Notes under the pieces: model-generated | What the model saw: the letters and a program-made list of their open reading frames with translations, nothing else | Database searches by the model: none | What the model was told of the DNA's origin: nothing | Translations under genes and position numbers: made by a program | Part shown: piece by piece, positions 20,103 through 31,340 of the stretch | How the letters are laid out: the number at the start of each line of letters is the position of its first letter | How positions within the stretch are numbered: position 1 is the stretch's first letter | Source of the DNA: Cantharellus purpuraceus | Lineage: Eukaryota > Basidiomycota > Agaricomycetes > Cantharellales > Hydnaceae | Direction of reading: 5' to 3' | Assembly: GCA_025174535.1 (NCBI GenBank) | Contig: JALBUN010000001.1 | Span: forward strand, 3,286,001-3,350,000 | DNA: 64,000 nt

Positions 20103-23100
20103 TAAGCAGTCCTATAGCCTCCGTATGGGCTGAGGGCTGCGTTGGTACTCCCCGTATGACAGACGAGGTCCGCCTGAACGCATCTGCTCTTTTCCACTCC
20201 AACTCCCTTACCCTTCTTGTCCACTCTGACTCCATTCCCAATACCACTATTCAAGCATTAATTGACTCCGGTTCTACTCACTGTTTCCTCGATTCCTCTT
20301 TTTCTGATTTACATAAACTCCATACATACACCATAACTCCGATACCACTCCGATTATTTGATGGCACTACTAATGCTGTTATTTCACGAGCTATAGATCT
20401 GTCTATCCGTTTTCTGTCGGAGAAATCCAGACCCTTACATTCTATGTTACTCCGCTTGACTCCAGCTGTTCTATGTTACTCCGCTTGACTCCAGCTGTTC
20501 TGTGGTTCTCGGCCATAACTGGCTCACCCGCTACAATCCGTTGATTGACTGGGCATTGGGCCATATCACATTCCGTTCTCCAGTACAGGCTGTGTCATCT
20601 CCGACGTCACCAGCAACTATAGGTGCGAAATTATCTTCCGCCTCCGCTGACTCCGCTCCGATAGATACTCCGTCTACCCCTCCATTTATATCAATGGTGG
20701 ACGCTATGGTCTTCACCAGACTAAGCAAGCTGGACAGTTCTCACACATTCCAGGTCCACCTCTCCGACCCGATATTCCTCGCCGCTTGTTCTGCCTGATC
20801 CACTCCACCAGACCTCTCTATGGTTCCCAAGGAGTATCATGAGTTCGCCGACGTGTTCAGCAAGTCTAAAGCCAACTCCCTAGCGGAACACCGACCATAT
20901 GATCTCAAGATCGAACTGGATGACAACTCCACCCCTCTGCTTGGCCCTATCTACTTGCTATCACAAAAAAGAGCTACTGGCTCTCCGAACATTCATAGAC
21001 GAGAACTTGGCCACGGGCTTCATCCGCCCATCCCTATCTCCTCATGGAGCTCCGGTCCTATTTGTCCGTAAAAAGGACGGATCACTCCATCTATGCGTCG
21101 ACTTCTGTGGGCTCAACAAGATCACCAAGAAAGACCGATACCTGATACCCCGCACCGCAGACCTACTCGAGAGTCCTCGAAAGGCTAAGATCTACTCCAA
21201 AATAGATCTCCGACACGCCTACCATCTAGTCCGCATCCGAGAAGGCAACGAATGGAAAACAACCTTCCGCACATGATATGGATCTTTTGAGTGGTGTGTC
21301 ATGCCCTTCAGACTAACCAATGCCCCGGCCGCCTTCCAGAGGTTCATGAATGATACCTTCACTGACCTCCTCGATGTGACTGTCCTCGTTTACTTAGATG
21401 ACATTCTGGTATATTCGGACAACGAAGAAGAACATCGGACACATGTCCGAGAGGTACTCTGATGTCTCCAAAAGCATGGCCTCTTCGCCCGCGCTGACAA
21501 ATGCGAATTCCACTCCGACTCGGTTGAATACCTAGGCTATATTCTCTCCCCGGCAGGATTAACAATGTCCGACGACAAAATCAAAGCCATACAGGAATGG
21601 CCAGAACCCCGGAAAGTCAAGGACGTACAGTCCTTCCTCGGGTTCGCCAACTTCTACCGCCGCTTTATTCACGGCTACTCCGATATCACTGTTCCGCTCA
21701 CCCGACTCACTAGGAAGGGCATCCAATGGAATTTCACTGACGAATGTAGACAGAGTTTTGAGACCTTGAAAAAGGCCTTTACTTCCGCTCCGATACTGAC
21801 TCATTGGGTTCCAGACGTTCCCATCCTATTAGAGACTGACGCCTCCGACTATGCACTTGCCACGATCCTGTCCATCATCTCTCCGGACGACAGACAAGTC
21901 CACCCGATCGCTTTTCACTTGCATACATTTACGCCCCCCGAACTGAACTATGACGTCCATGACAAAGAGCTCCTTGCCATATATGAAGCCTTCCGGATAT
22001 GGAGACACTACCTTGAAGGTCCCTCCGATCCGGTGGACATCATAACTGACCACAAGAACTTGGAATACTTCTCCACAATGAAACTGCTCACCCGGAGACA
22101 GGTCCGATGGTCCGAATACCTATCTCAGTTCAATCTCATTATCCGTTTCCGCCCAGGTCGACTCGGAGCAAAGCCCAACGCGTTAACTAGATGCTGGGAC
22201 GTCTACCCTAAAGAGGGGAGTAGCGACTATGCCACTGTAAACCCCCACAACTTTCGTCCTGTGTTTACTAACGAGCAGCTGGCATCGTCCCTACGAGCAT
22301 CCACCCTCATGACTCCCACTCTCCAAGCTGTCACCATTATGGACATCAACCAACTCCGCTCCGACATCCACTCATCACTCTGATCTGATCCTGTTGCGGT
22401 TAAACACTTGGACAACCCTTCCGATCCGAAATGGTCACTTGACCCCGAAGGGCACCTCCAACACAACAACTGAATATATGTCCCCGATGCCATCGGCCTC
22501 CGACTCCAAGTTTTTCAGTATTATCATGATCACCTGATCTCCGGCCACTTCGGGCAAAATCGCACACAAGGATTAATCCGACAAGACTATGTATGGCCAA
22601 AAATGCAGGAATACATTCAACACTACTGTAACTCCTGCACCATGTGTATGCGCTCAAAATCGCAAAGGCACAAACCCTACGGAATGCTTAAGCAACTTCC
22701 GATCCCGGAGCAACCATGGAACTCCATCTCCATGGATTTCATAGAGAAGCTCCCCCATTGCTCAGATATGACACCATACTCGTGGTTGTCGACAGGTTCA
22801 CCAAACAGTCCTTATTCATTCCGACGCATGACACCATCACCTCCGCCTCGCTAGCTAAATTGTTCGTTCTCCATGTATTCTCTAAACACGGAGTCCCATC
22901 GCATGTCACGTCCGATCGGGGCTCAGAGTTTGTGTCCTCCTTCTTCTGCACATTAGGAAAGGCTCTTGACATGAAGCTTCATTTCACCTCCAGATACCAC
23001 CCTGAAGGAGACGGACAAACGGAACGAATGAATCAGTCACTGGAACAATATCTCCAAATCTATTGTAACTATCAACAAGACAACTGGGCTGATCTACTTC

Positions 23101-23813
23101 CGATCGCAGAGTTTGCCTACAACAACGCTCCAAATGCGACTACCGGCATCTCTCTGTTCTTTGCTAACAAAGGCTACCATCCAAACATCTCCGTCCACCC
23201 TGAGAAAGAACTTGCCTCCACCAAAGCCTGCCAATTCGTAACCGACCTCGATCAACCACACCAACATCTCCGAGAGACCATCTCCGATGCCCAGAAACAA
23301 TATCAAGTCTCCGCAGACTGATGCTGCATTCCGGCTCCAGACCTGCAAATCGGAGACAAAGTATTCGTTAAGGCCAAACACTTCCGGACCACCCATCCAT
23401 CGAAGAAACTCTCCGAGAAATACTTAGGTCCTTATGAGGTCATTGCTCGCGCAGGCAGCAGGTCTTTCACCCTCCGCCTCCCAGACCACTTCCAAGCAGT
23501 TCATCCGGTCTTCCATATATCAATGCTCGAACCCGCTACTACGAACGAGATCTCCGGTTGCACGCAACCTCCACCTCCTCCGATCATCATCGAAGGAGAC
23601 AATGAATATGAGATATCCAAGATCCTGGACTCGAAGATCGACCGTCGATACAAGTGCAAGCTCCAGTACTTAGTCAAATGGACTGGGTATGAAGGCACCA
23701 ATGAAGAGTCTTCATGGATCTCCGCATCCGAACTCGATCACGCATCTGAATCCGTCTCCGATTTTCACTCCGCTTATCCAGACAAACCTGGCCCCCTTAC
23801 GAATCTTTAAGTT
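20103..23813 (+). pseudogene. pol: gypsy Pol with chromodomain, copy 1 (disrupted)
   Basis: Encodes in order the aspartic protease (ALIDSGSTHCFLD, near 20257), reverse transcriptase ([24 protein letters not shown] at 21391-21402), RNase H (LETDASDYALA; HDKELLAIYEAFRIWRHYLE), integrase (zinc finger with CNSCTMC; DDE residues in SMDFIEKLP, TSDRGSEF and GQTERMNQSLEQ) and a C-terminal chromodomain (EYEISKILD...YLVKWTGYE), which makes it a chromovirus. It is dead: one missing T near 20412, a 29-bp tandem duplication (20441-20498), a frameshift at an A run near 20967, a missing C near 22754, and TGA stops near 20796, 21274, 21460, 22381, 22471 and 23319. The expected residue at most of these is Arg (CGA), so CpG decay is the likely cause. 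Confidence 0.92.
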
Positions 23814-23957
23814 CAATTACTAATGCAATGTTATTATTTTGCATCATCATTTTATTACAAGTCAAGGGAAATTGCATGCCTGCCCAAAAAGCTCTGAAGG
23901 AATCACTCCACCTCATTTTTCTTCATTCTGAAATTTATAATCATTTTCATTCTTATT

Positions 23958-25677
23958 TTATACATCACATTTCCTTTTTCCCTTTCCCTTATCTACCTCA
24001 GGCTCCGTCTCTGACTCCTCATCACTCTCTACATCCGACACCCAATCCTTCTCATCTCCCATGTCCGAATCCTCGTCCAATGGGGCCATGAATTTCCACA
24101 ACCAACGTAACTTGGCTGTCCAACGACCCTCCAGAACCTCCTTCCATTTCATCGTCCTCACCAAGTCTACTAACAACCCCTCCGTCCGCCGAAGGTGCTC
24201 CGACTGCAGGTTAACCAGCCGGATAAGCTGGCCCACAGTGCTATTGGGCGCCGAAACGCGCCCCGTACCTGCACTGGTTGTTGCCCCTTCCGATCCGATG
24301 CCACTACCCCCGGCTGCCACAGCACCCATCTCCGTCCGCCTCTTTTTGGTCGGACGACCCTCTGATTCCTTCTCTGCCCCTCCTTGTACTACTAGTCGGG
24401 GCTTGATGCTCCAACTCCGGGGATCGAACTTCCCATCGATCCTACACCCTCCTTTCCGACCCCGACAACGATCGCAGGACTGAAGTCGGCGAGTTGGGCC
24501 GGTAGGCCACACGCACTCCACACCCGCATCACGACATAAGTCGCAAGTTACACCAGGTCCGCCAAATGGCTCCATTGGAGCCAGAGCCTTGGGTGGCCCG
24601 CCCCTTCTCGCTGCGGCCCCCAAGCATTCCCTCTCCTCCTCCTTGTCCTGCTGTTCTGCCGCCACCTTCTCCATCTCGCGCTTGCAAAGCTGGATCGCCG
24701 ACCTCATAACACACAGCTCCTTCTTACGGGTCGCCAACACGCGACTCTCCGCCTTGCACCATATGACCCTCCGGTCCGCCTCTTGCTTCTCCATATCAGC
24801 ACTCAGGTAGGCCTTCAATGAAAAGACCGTGACATCGAGATTCTTCTTGGTGGTAGCAGCATAGAGCTCTGCTCTTTTGCGAGCCTCGACCACAGCTACC
24901 CAAGCCATCTCCTCATAGGAATTTGAAGTGGGATCCGGCTCCACGTCCGTCCCAACATCCACACCCGCCTCGGGCTCCGCATTCGCACCGAGATCCACAT
25001 TGGCATCGGGATCTGCCTCCACCTCCACCCTCTCCATCTCCGCCGCATCATCTTCCTCAGCTGCCCCCAACTCAAATAGGGGCCGTGCCCGCAGATGTAA
25101 CGGCAAGTCCTCTGCAGTGACAGTCCTCGAATGAGTCGTCTCCGTCCGTGTAATGGAGATGATGGCCACTTCTGGAGTCCCTGGCCGTATTGGCACACCC
25201 AGACTTCCTGGGTGGCTGGTTCCCCCTGCCCCAGTCACCTCCTCCTCTACCTCCATGGCCGCCTCTAACTCATGCGCCTGCTCCTCCACTTCTTTCAGTC
25301 TCGCAGCCTCCATCGCTGCCGCAAGTTCCTTCACCATGCGGGCCCTCTCGACTTTCGCTTTCTCCTCTTTCCTTCTCCGTTCTGTTTCCGCCTCCTCCTC
25401 CTCCTTCCGTCTCCGTTCCACCTCCTCCCTCCTCCTTCCGTCTCCATTCCGCCTCCTCCTCCTCCTTCCATCTCCGTTCCGCCTCCTCCTCCTCCTTCCG
25501 CCTCCGTTCCACCTCCTCCTCCTCCTCCTCCTTCCGTCTCCGTTCTGCTTCCTCCTCCTCTTTCCGTTTCCGCTCCTCCTCCTCTTCCTTCCGTCGGGCC
25601 AAGAGCAACTGCTCCAGCTCGGCCACGCTCATGCTTGCCAAAGGGTTTGACATCATTGAGGATAAGACCTCAATCAT
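23958..25677 (-). pseudogene. antisense accessory ORF of gypsy copy 1 (frameshifted)
   Basis: Same protein as the intact 572-aa frame in copy 2. An extra C in the CCT-repeat region near 25434 splits it into an N-terminal part (from 25677) and a long C-terminal part (25421-23958). The Cys cluster here reads CDRCRGRKGGC in its second half. It lies between the chromodomain and the 3' LTR, convergent with pol (144 bp between stops). See the copy 2 entry for domains. Confidence 0.75.
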
Positions 25678-25780
25678 GCCCCTCCTTTTATATGTCTCCA
25701 GACCCCCAGTATAACTCCGACCGCCCCCAATCGTCTCACCTATTCAATCCATGGACATGAGGCCTCAGGGGCTCGGCCTT

Positions 25781-25794
25781 AAATGGAGAGATAC
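25781..25794 (+). promoter_or_regulatory. polypurine tract of gypsy copy 1
   Basis: AAATGGAGAGATAC directly precedes the TGTTATG start of the next LTR, where the plus-strand primer is expected. The same bases precede the LTR at 33177. Confidence 0.65.
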
Positions 25795-26333
25795 TGTTAT
25801 GACTATATTCATTAACGCCCAGATCCCCGTCTGATCCCCTCAGATCCCCGCGCATATGAAATCTATACTCCATTTGGAAACCGCTACGTCTCCATTTACC
25901 TGTCCGATTGTCACCGCTGATTCTGCCCATCCGCCTCTGGTTCTGATTGATGCATCAGCATCACCATAGGAACCCGGACATCCGTCCCCGTTGGACTTGG
26001 ACATACTCACGTAAGGCCGTCGGCCTTGGAGACCCATCACCGGAGTAATTATTATTAGATTTCAAATATGTATTTAAGTTGCCCAACTGGGGACTTCATT
26101 CCCCAGTTCGAATATCGAATCACGCCTAGCTCCTAAGTCCAATCCTAACTCTCTAAGTTGTACTCTGTCTCTGAAATCTTGGACACTGGTATTAGTGAGG
26201 GTGCAGCACATAAGCTGAAGCCAAGTCCGTTCCAACCCCCACGACGTACTCTGACTCCGACCCAACCTCCAACCCAACCTCCAACCCAACCTCCGATCCA
26301 ATCTCCGACCCCAATCGGACCCAGTGCGTAACA
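25795..26333 (+). mobile_element. shared middle LTR of the tandem gypsy array (539 bp)
   Basis: Serves as 3' LTR of copy 1 and 5' LTR of copy 2. Same length and ends as the first LTR. In its 5' half it shares variants with the last LTR (GTCACCGCTGATTCTG, TTGGACTTGGACAT) rather than the first; in its 3' half the CCAACCTCCAACCCAACC repeat is like the first LTR. TATTTAAG at 26071, primer-like 12-mer at 26104-26115. Confidence 0.95.
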
Positions 26334-26335
26334 GT

Positions 26336-26347
26336 ATATTCAAACTG
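26336..26347 (+). promoter_or_regulatory. putative self-complementary primer-binding site (copy 2)
   Basis: ATATTCAAACTG again lies 2 nt after the LTR and is complementary (11 of 12) to 26104-26115 inside that LTR, repeating the arrangement of copy 1. Confidence 0.5.
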
Positions 26348-26365
26348 CCATACTCACTCCTACCA

Positions 26366-27514
26366 ATGCCACGATCCACCGCCAATTCCGAACGTGCCCG
26401 AATCGTCGAGGTACCCGCCCCCAGCATCGACACCATCCCTGAGGTCATCGAAGAACCGATGGACCACATAGAGGCCGTCAATGAAGAAGACGACACCCCG
26501 CCCTCTCCAAATCTGGCGCAAGCCATCTCCCTGCTCGCTAGCAGCATCCGTAACCCACAAGCCCCTAAGTCCCAGACCAAGGTCCGAGAACCCAACCCAT
26601 TCAATGGCTCCAATCCACGCAAGCTCCAGCCATTCTTGGTGCAATGCCGGTTGAATTTCCGCAATCGCCCCAACGCATTCACATCCGATCAGGCGAAGGT
26701 TACCTTCGCCATGTCCTATCTCAAGGGCACCGCACTGGACTACTTCGAGCCAGCGCTCATGGACTACTCCGATGACCCGATATGGTCAGAGGACTACTCC
26801 GACTTCATCTCCAAGCTTTGGACCAATTTCGGACCGTACAACCCCGAGGCCGATGCTGAGAATGAACTCGATTGACTTCGGATGAAGGAAAATCACAAAA
26901 TCGCAAAATACATTGTGAGTTTCCAGCAGCTAGCTCTGAAAGTCCAATGGGGTGACGCCGCACTCCGACGCCAATTTTACGTTGGACTCCCATCCCACAT
27001 CAAGGACGAGATATCACGCGTCGGTAAGCCGGATAGTTTGGCTACCCTTCGCAAGCTCGCCCAATCCATCGACGCCCGTTATTGGGAACGTCAATCCGAG
27101 GTCTCCTGTGAAAATTCGGCTAACAACAAATTGGACAAATCATCGGACAAAACTCCAAAGTCCAACAAGGGGTCCGATAAGCAGGCCACCGCCAATTCAG
27201 GCCAGAAATCAAACACTGGTAATGCTGCTGCTTCCAGTTCTGGTCAGAACAACTCCGGCACCAGCAATAACTCCGGAGCTTGCAAGAGTACTCCGGACCT
27301 CTCCACCAAGCTGGGAAAGGATGGGAAACTTACCCAGCAGGAACACCAGTGCCGCATGGACAACAACCTCTGTCTGTTCTGCGGAAAGCCTGGTCACCAA
27401 GCCAAGGATTGCAACAAGGCAACCTCGTCCGCAGCAAAGGCAAAGGGCCACGCCACCAACGCCACGACGGACCAAAAAAATAGTAAGCAGTCCTATAGCC
27501 TCCGTATGGGCTGA
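26366..27514 (+). pseudogene. gag: gypsy Gag, copy 2 (one in-frame TGA)
   Basis: Same Gag as copy 1 but with CGA changed to TGA at 26873-26875 (after NELD), which splits the protein into 26366-26875 and 26882-27514. The zinc knuckle CLFCGKPGHQAKDC is retained. The A run at the 3' end has seven residues instead of eight, so the frame passes the TAG and continues for NSKQSYSLRMG. Pol is then in the +1 frame rather than the -1 frame. Confidence 0.9.
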
Positions 27515-30500
27515 GGGCTGCGTTGGTACTCCCCATATGACAGACGAGGTCCGCCTGAACGCATCTGCTCTTTTCCACTCCAACTCCCTTACCCTTCTTG
27601 TCCACTCTGACTCCATTCCCAATACCACTATTCAAGCATTAATTGACTCCGGTTCTACTCACTGTTTCCTCGATTCCTCTTTTTCTGATTTACATAAACT
27701 CCATACATACACCATAACTCCGATACCACTCCGATTATTTGATGGCACTACTAATGCTGTTATTTCACGAGCTATAGATCTGTCTATCCGTTTTTCTGTC
27801 GGAGAAATCCAGACCCTTACATTCTATGTTACTCCGCTTGACTCCAGCTGTTCTATGTTACTCCGCTTGACTCCAGCTGTTCTGTGGTTCTCGGCCATAA
27901 CTGGCTCACCCGCTACAATCCGTTGATTGACTGGGCATTGGGCCATATCACATTCCGTTCTCCAGTACAGGCTGTGTCATCTCCGACGTCACCAGCAACT
28001 ATAGGTGCGAAATTATCTTCCGCCTCCGCTGACTCCGCTCCGATAGATACTCCGTCTACCCCTCCATTTATATCAATGGTGGACGCTATGGTCTTCACCA
28101 GACTAAGCAAGCTGGACAGTTCTCACACATTCCAGGTCCACCTCTCCGACCCGATATTCCTCGCCGCTTGTTCTGCCTGATCCACTCCACCAGACCTCTC
28201 TATGGTTCCCAAGGAGTATCATGAGTTCGCCGACGTGTTCAGCAAGTCTAAAGCCAACTCCCTAGCGGAACACCGACCATATGATCTCAAGATCGAACTG
28301 GATGACAACTCCACCCCTCTGCTTGGCCCTATCTACTTGCTATCACAAAAAAGAGCTACTGGCTCTCCGAACATTCATAGACGAGAACTTGGCCACGGGC
28401 TTCATCCGCCCATCCCTATCTCCTCATGGAGCTCCGGTCCTATTTGTCCGTAAAAAGGACGGATCACTCCATCTATGCGTCGACTTCTGTGGGCTCAACA
28501 AGATCACCAAGAAAGACCGATACCTGATACCCCGCACCGCAGACCTACTCGAGAGTCCTCGAAAGGCTAAGATCTACTCCAAAATAGATCTCCGACACGC
28601 CTACCATCTAGTCCGCATCCGAGAAGGCAACGAATGGAAAACAACCTTCCGCACATGATATGGATCTTTTGAGTGGTGTGTCATGCCCTTCAGACTAACC
28701 AATGCCCCGGCCGCCTTCCAGAGGTTCATGAATGATACCTTCACTGACCTCCTCGATGTGACTGTCCTCGTTTACTTAGATGACATTCTGGTATATTCGG
28801 ACAACGAAGAAGAACATCGGACACATGTCCGAGAGGTACTCTGATGTCTCCAAAAGCATGGCCTCTTCGCCCGCGCTGACAAATGCGAATTCCACTCCGA
28901 CTCGGTTGAATACCTAGGCTATATTCTCTCCCCGGCAGGATTAACAATGTCCGACGACAAAATCAAAGCCATACAGGAATGGCCAGAACCCCGGAAAGTC
29001 AAGGACGTACAGTCCTTCCTCGGGTTCGCCAACTTCTACCGCCGCTTTATTCACGGCTACTCCGATATCACTGTTCCGCTCACCCGACTCACTAGGAAGG
29101 GCATCCAATGGAATTTCACTGGCGAATGTAGACAGAGTTTTGAGACCTTGAAAAAGGCCTTTACTTCCGCTCCGATACTGACTCATTGGGTTCCAGACGT
29201 TCCCATCCTATTAGAGACTGACGCCTCCGACTATGCACTTGCCACGATCCTGTCCATCATCTCTCCGGACGACAGACAAGTCCACCCGATCGCTTTTCAC
29301 TTGCATACATTTACGCCCCCCGAACTGAACTATGACGTCCATGACAAAGAGCTCCTTGCCATATATGAAGCCTTCCGGATATGGAGACACTACCTTGAAG
29401 GTCCCTCCGATCCGGTGGACATCATAACTGACCACAAGAACTTGGAATACTTCTCCACAATGAAACTGCTCACCCGGAGACAGGTCCGATGGTCCGAATA
29501 CCTATCTCAGTTCAATCTCATTATCCGTTTCCGTCCAGGTCGACTCGGAGCAAAGCCCAACGCGTTAACTAGATGCTGGGACGTCTACCCTAAAGAGGGG
29601 AGTAGCGACTATGCCACTGTAAACCCCCACAACTTTCGTCCTGTGTTTACTAACGAGCAGCTGGCATCGTCCCTACGAGCATCCACCCTCATGACTCCCA
29701 CTCTCCAAGCTGTCACCATTATGGACATCAACCAACTCCGCTCCGACATCCACTCATCACTCTGATCTGATCCTGTTGCGGTTAAACACTTGGACAACCC
29801 TTCCGATCCGAAATGGTCACTTGACCCCGAAGGGCACCTCCAACACAACAACTGAATATATGTCCCCGATGCCATCGGCCTCCGACTCCAAGTTTTTCAG
29901 TATTATCATGATCACCTGATCTCCGGCCACTTCGGGCAAAATCGCACACAAGGATTAATCCGACAAGACTATGTATGGCCAAAAATGCAGGAATACATTC
30001 AACACTACTGTAACTCCTGCACCATGTGTATGCGCTCAAAATCGCAAAGGCACAAACCCTACGGAATGCTTAAGCAACTTCCGATCCCGGAGCAACCATG
30101 GAACTCCATCTCCATGGATTTCATAGAGAAGCTCCCCCCATCGCTCAGATATGACACCATACTCGTGGTTGTCGACAGGTTCACCAAACAGTCCTTATTC
30201 ATTCCGACGCATGACACCATCACCTCCGCCTCGCTAGCTAAATTGTTCGTTCTCCATGTATTCTCTAAACACGGAGTCCCATCGCATGTCACGTCCGATC
30301 GGGGCTCAGAGTTTGTGTCCTCCTTCTTCTGCACATTAGGAAAGGCTCTTGACATGAAGCTTCATTTCACCTCCAGATACCACCCTGAAGGAGACGGACA
30401 AACGGAACGAATGAATCAGTCACTGGAACAATATCTCCAAATCTATTGTAACTATCAACAAGACAACTGGGCTGATCTACTTCCGATCGCAGAGTTTGCC

Positions 30501-31196
30501 TACAACAACGCTCCAAATGCGACTACCGGCATCTCTCTGTTCTTTGCTAACAAAGGCTACCATCCAAACATCTCCGTCCACCCTGAGAAAGAACTTGCCT
30601 CCACCAAAGCCTGCCAATTCGTAACCGACCTCGATCAACCACACCAACATCTCCGAGAGACCATCTCCGATGCCCAGAAACAATATCAAGTCTCCGCAGA
30701 CTGATGCTGCATTCCGGCTCCAGACCTGCAAATCGGAGACAAAGTATTCGTTAAGGCCAAACACTTCCGGACCACCCATCCATCGAAGAAACTCTCCGAG
30801 AAATACTTAGGTCCTTATGAGGTCATTGCTCGCGCAGGCAGCAGGTCTTTCACCCTCCGCCTCCCAGACCACTTCCAAGCAGTTCATCCGGTCTTCCATA
30901 TATCAATGCTCGAACCCGCTACTACGAACGAGATCTCCGGTTGCACGCAACCTCCACCTCCCCCGATCATCATCGAAGGAGACAATGAATATGAGATATC
31001 CAAGATCCTGGACTCGAAGATCGACCGTCGATACAAGTGCAAGCTCCAGTACTTAGTCAAATGGACTGGGTATGAAGGCACCAATGAAGAGTCTTCATGG
31101 ATCTCCGCATCCGAACTCGATCACGCATCTGAATCCGTCTCCGATTTTCACTCCGCTTATCCAGACAAACCTGGCCCCCTTACGAATCTTTAAGTT
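27515..31196 (+). pseudogene. pol: gypsy Pol with chromodomain, copy 2 (disrupted)
   Basis: Order and motifs are as in copy 1: protease (DSGSTHCFLD), RT with YLDD near 28773, RNase H, integrase and chromodomain. Some lesions of copy 1 are absent: the T run near 27793 is complete, and the integrase frame 29985-30704 is open through SMDFIEKLPPSLRYDTILVV. It shares the 29-bp duplication (27833-27890), the A-run frameshift near 28349 and the TGA stops of copy 1. These common defects mean the element was already non-functional when it was duplicated. Confidence 0.92.
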
Positions 31197-31340
31197 CAAT
31201 TACTAATGCAATGTTATTATTTTGCATCATCATTTTATTACAAGTCAAGGGAAATTGCATGCCTGCCCAAAAAGCTCTGAAGGAATCACTCCACCTCATT
31301 TTTCTTCATTCTGAAATTTATAATCATTTTCATTCTTATT

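Noticed and set aside
20790..23325. UGA recoding in the gypsy pol
   Set aside because: The stops coincide with lost CpGs and with frameshifts and a 29-bp duplication in the same ORF, so decay is simpler.
25153..25760. Plus-strand Ser/Pro-rich ORFs opposite the antisense accessory ORF
   Set aside because: Mirror of the GAG-repeat coiled-coil codons; no independent motif.
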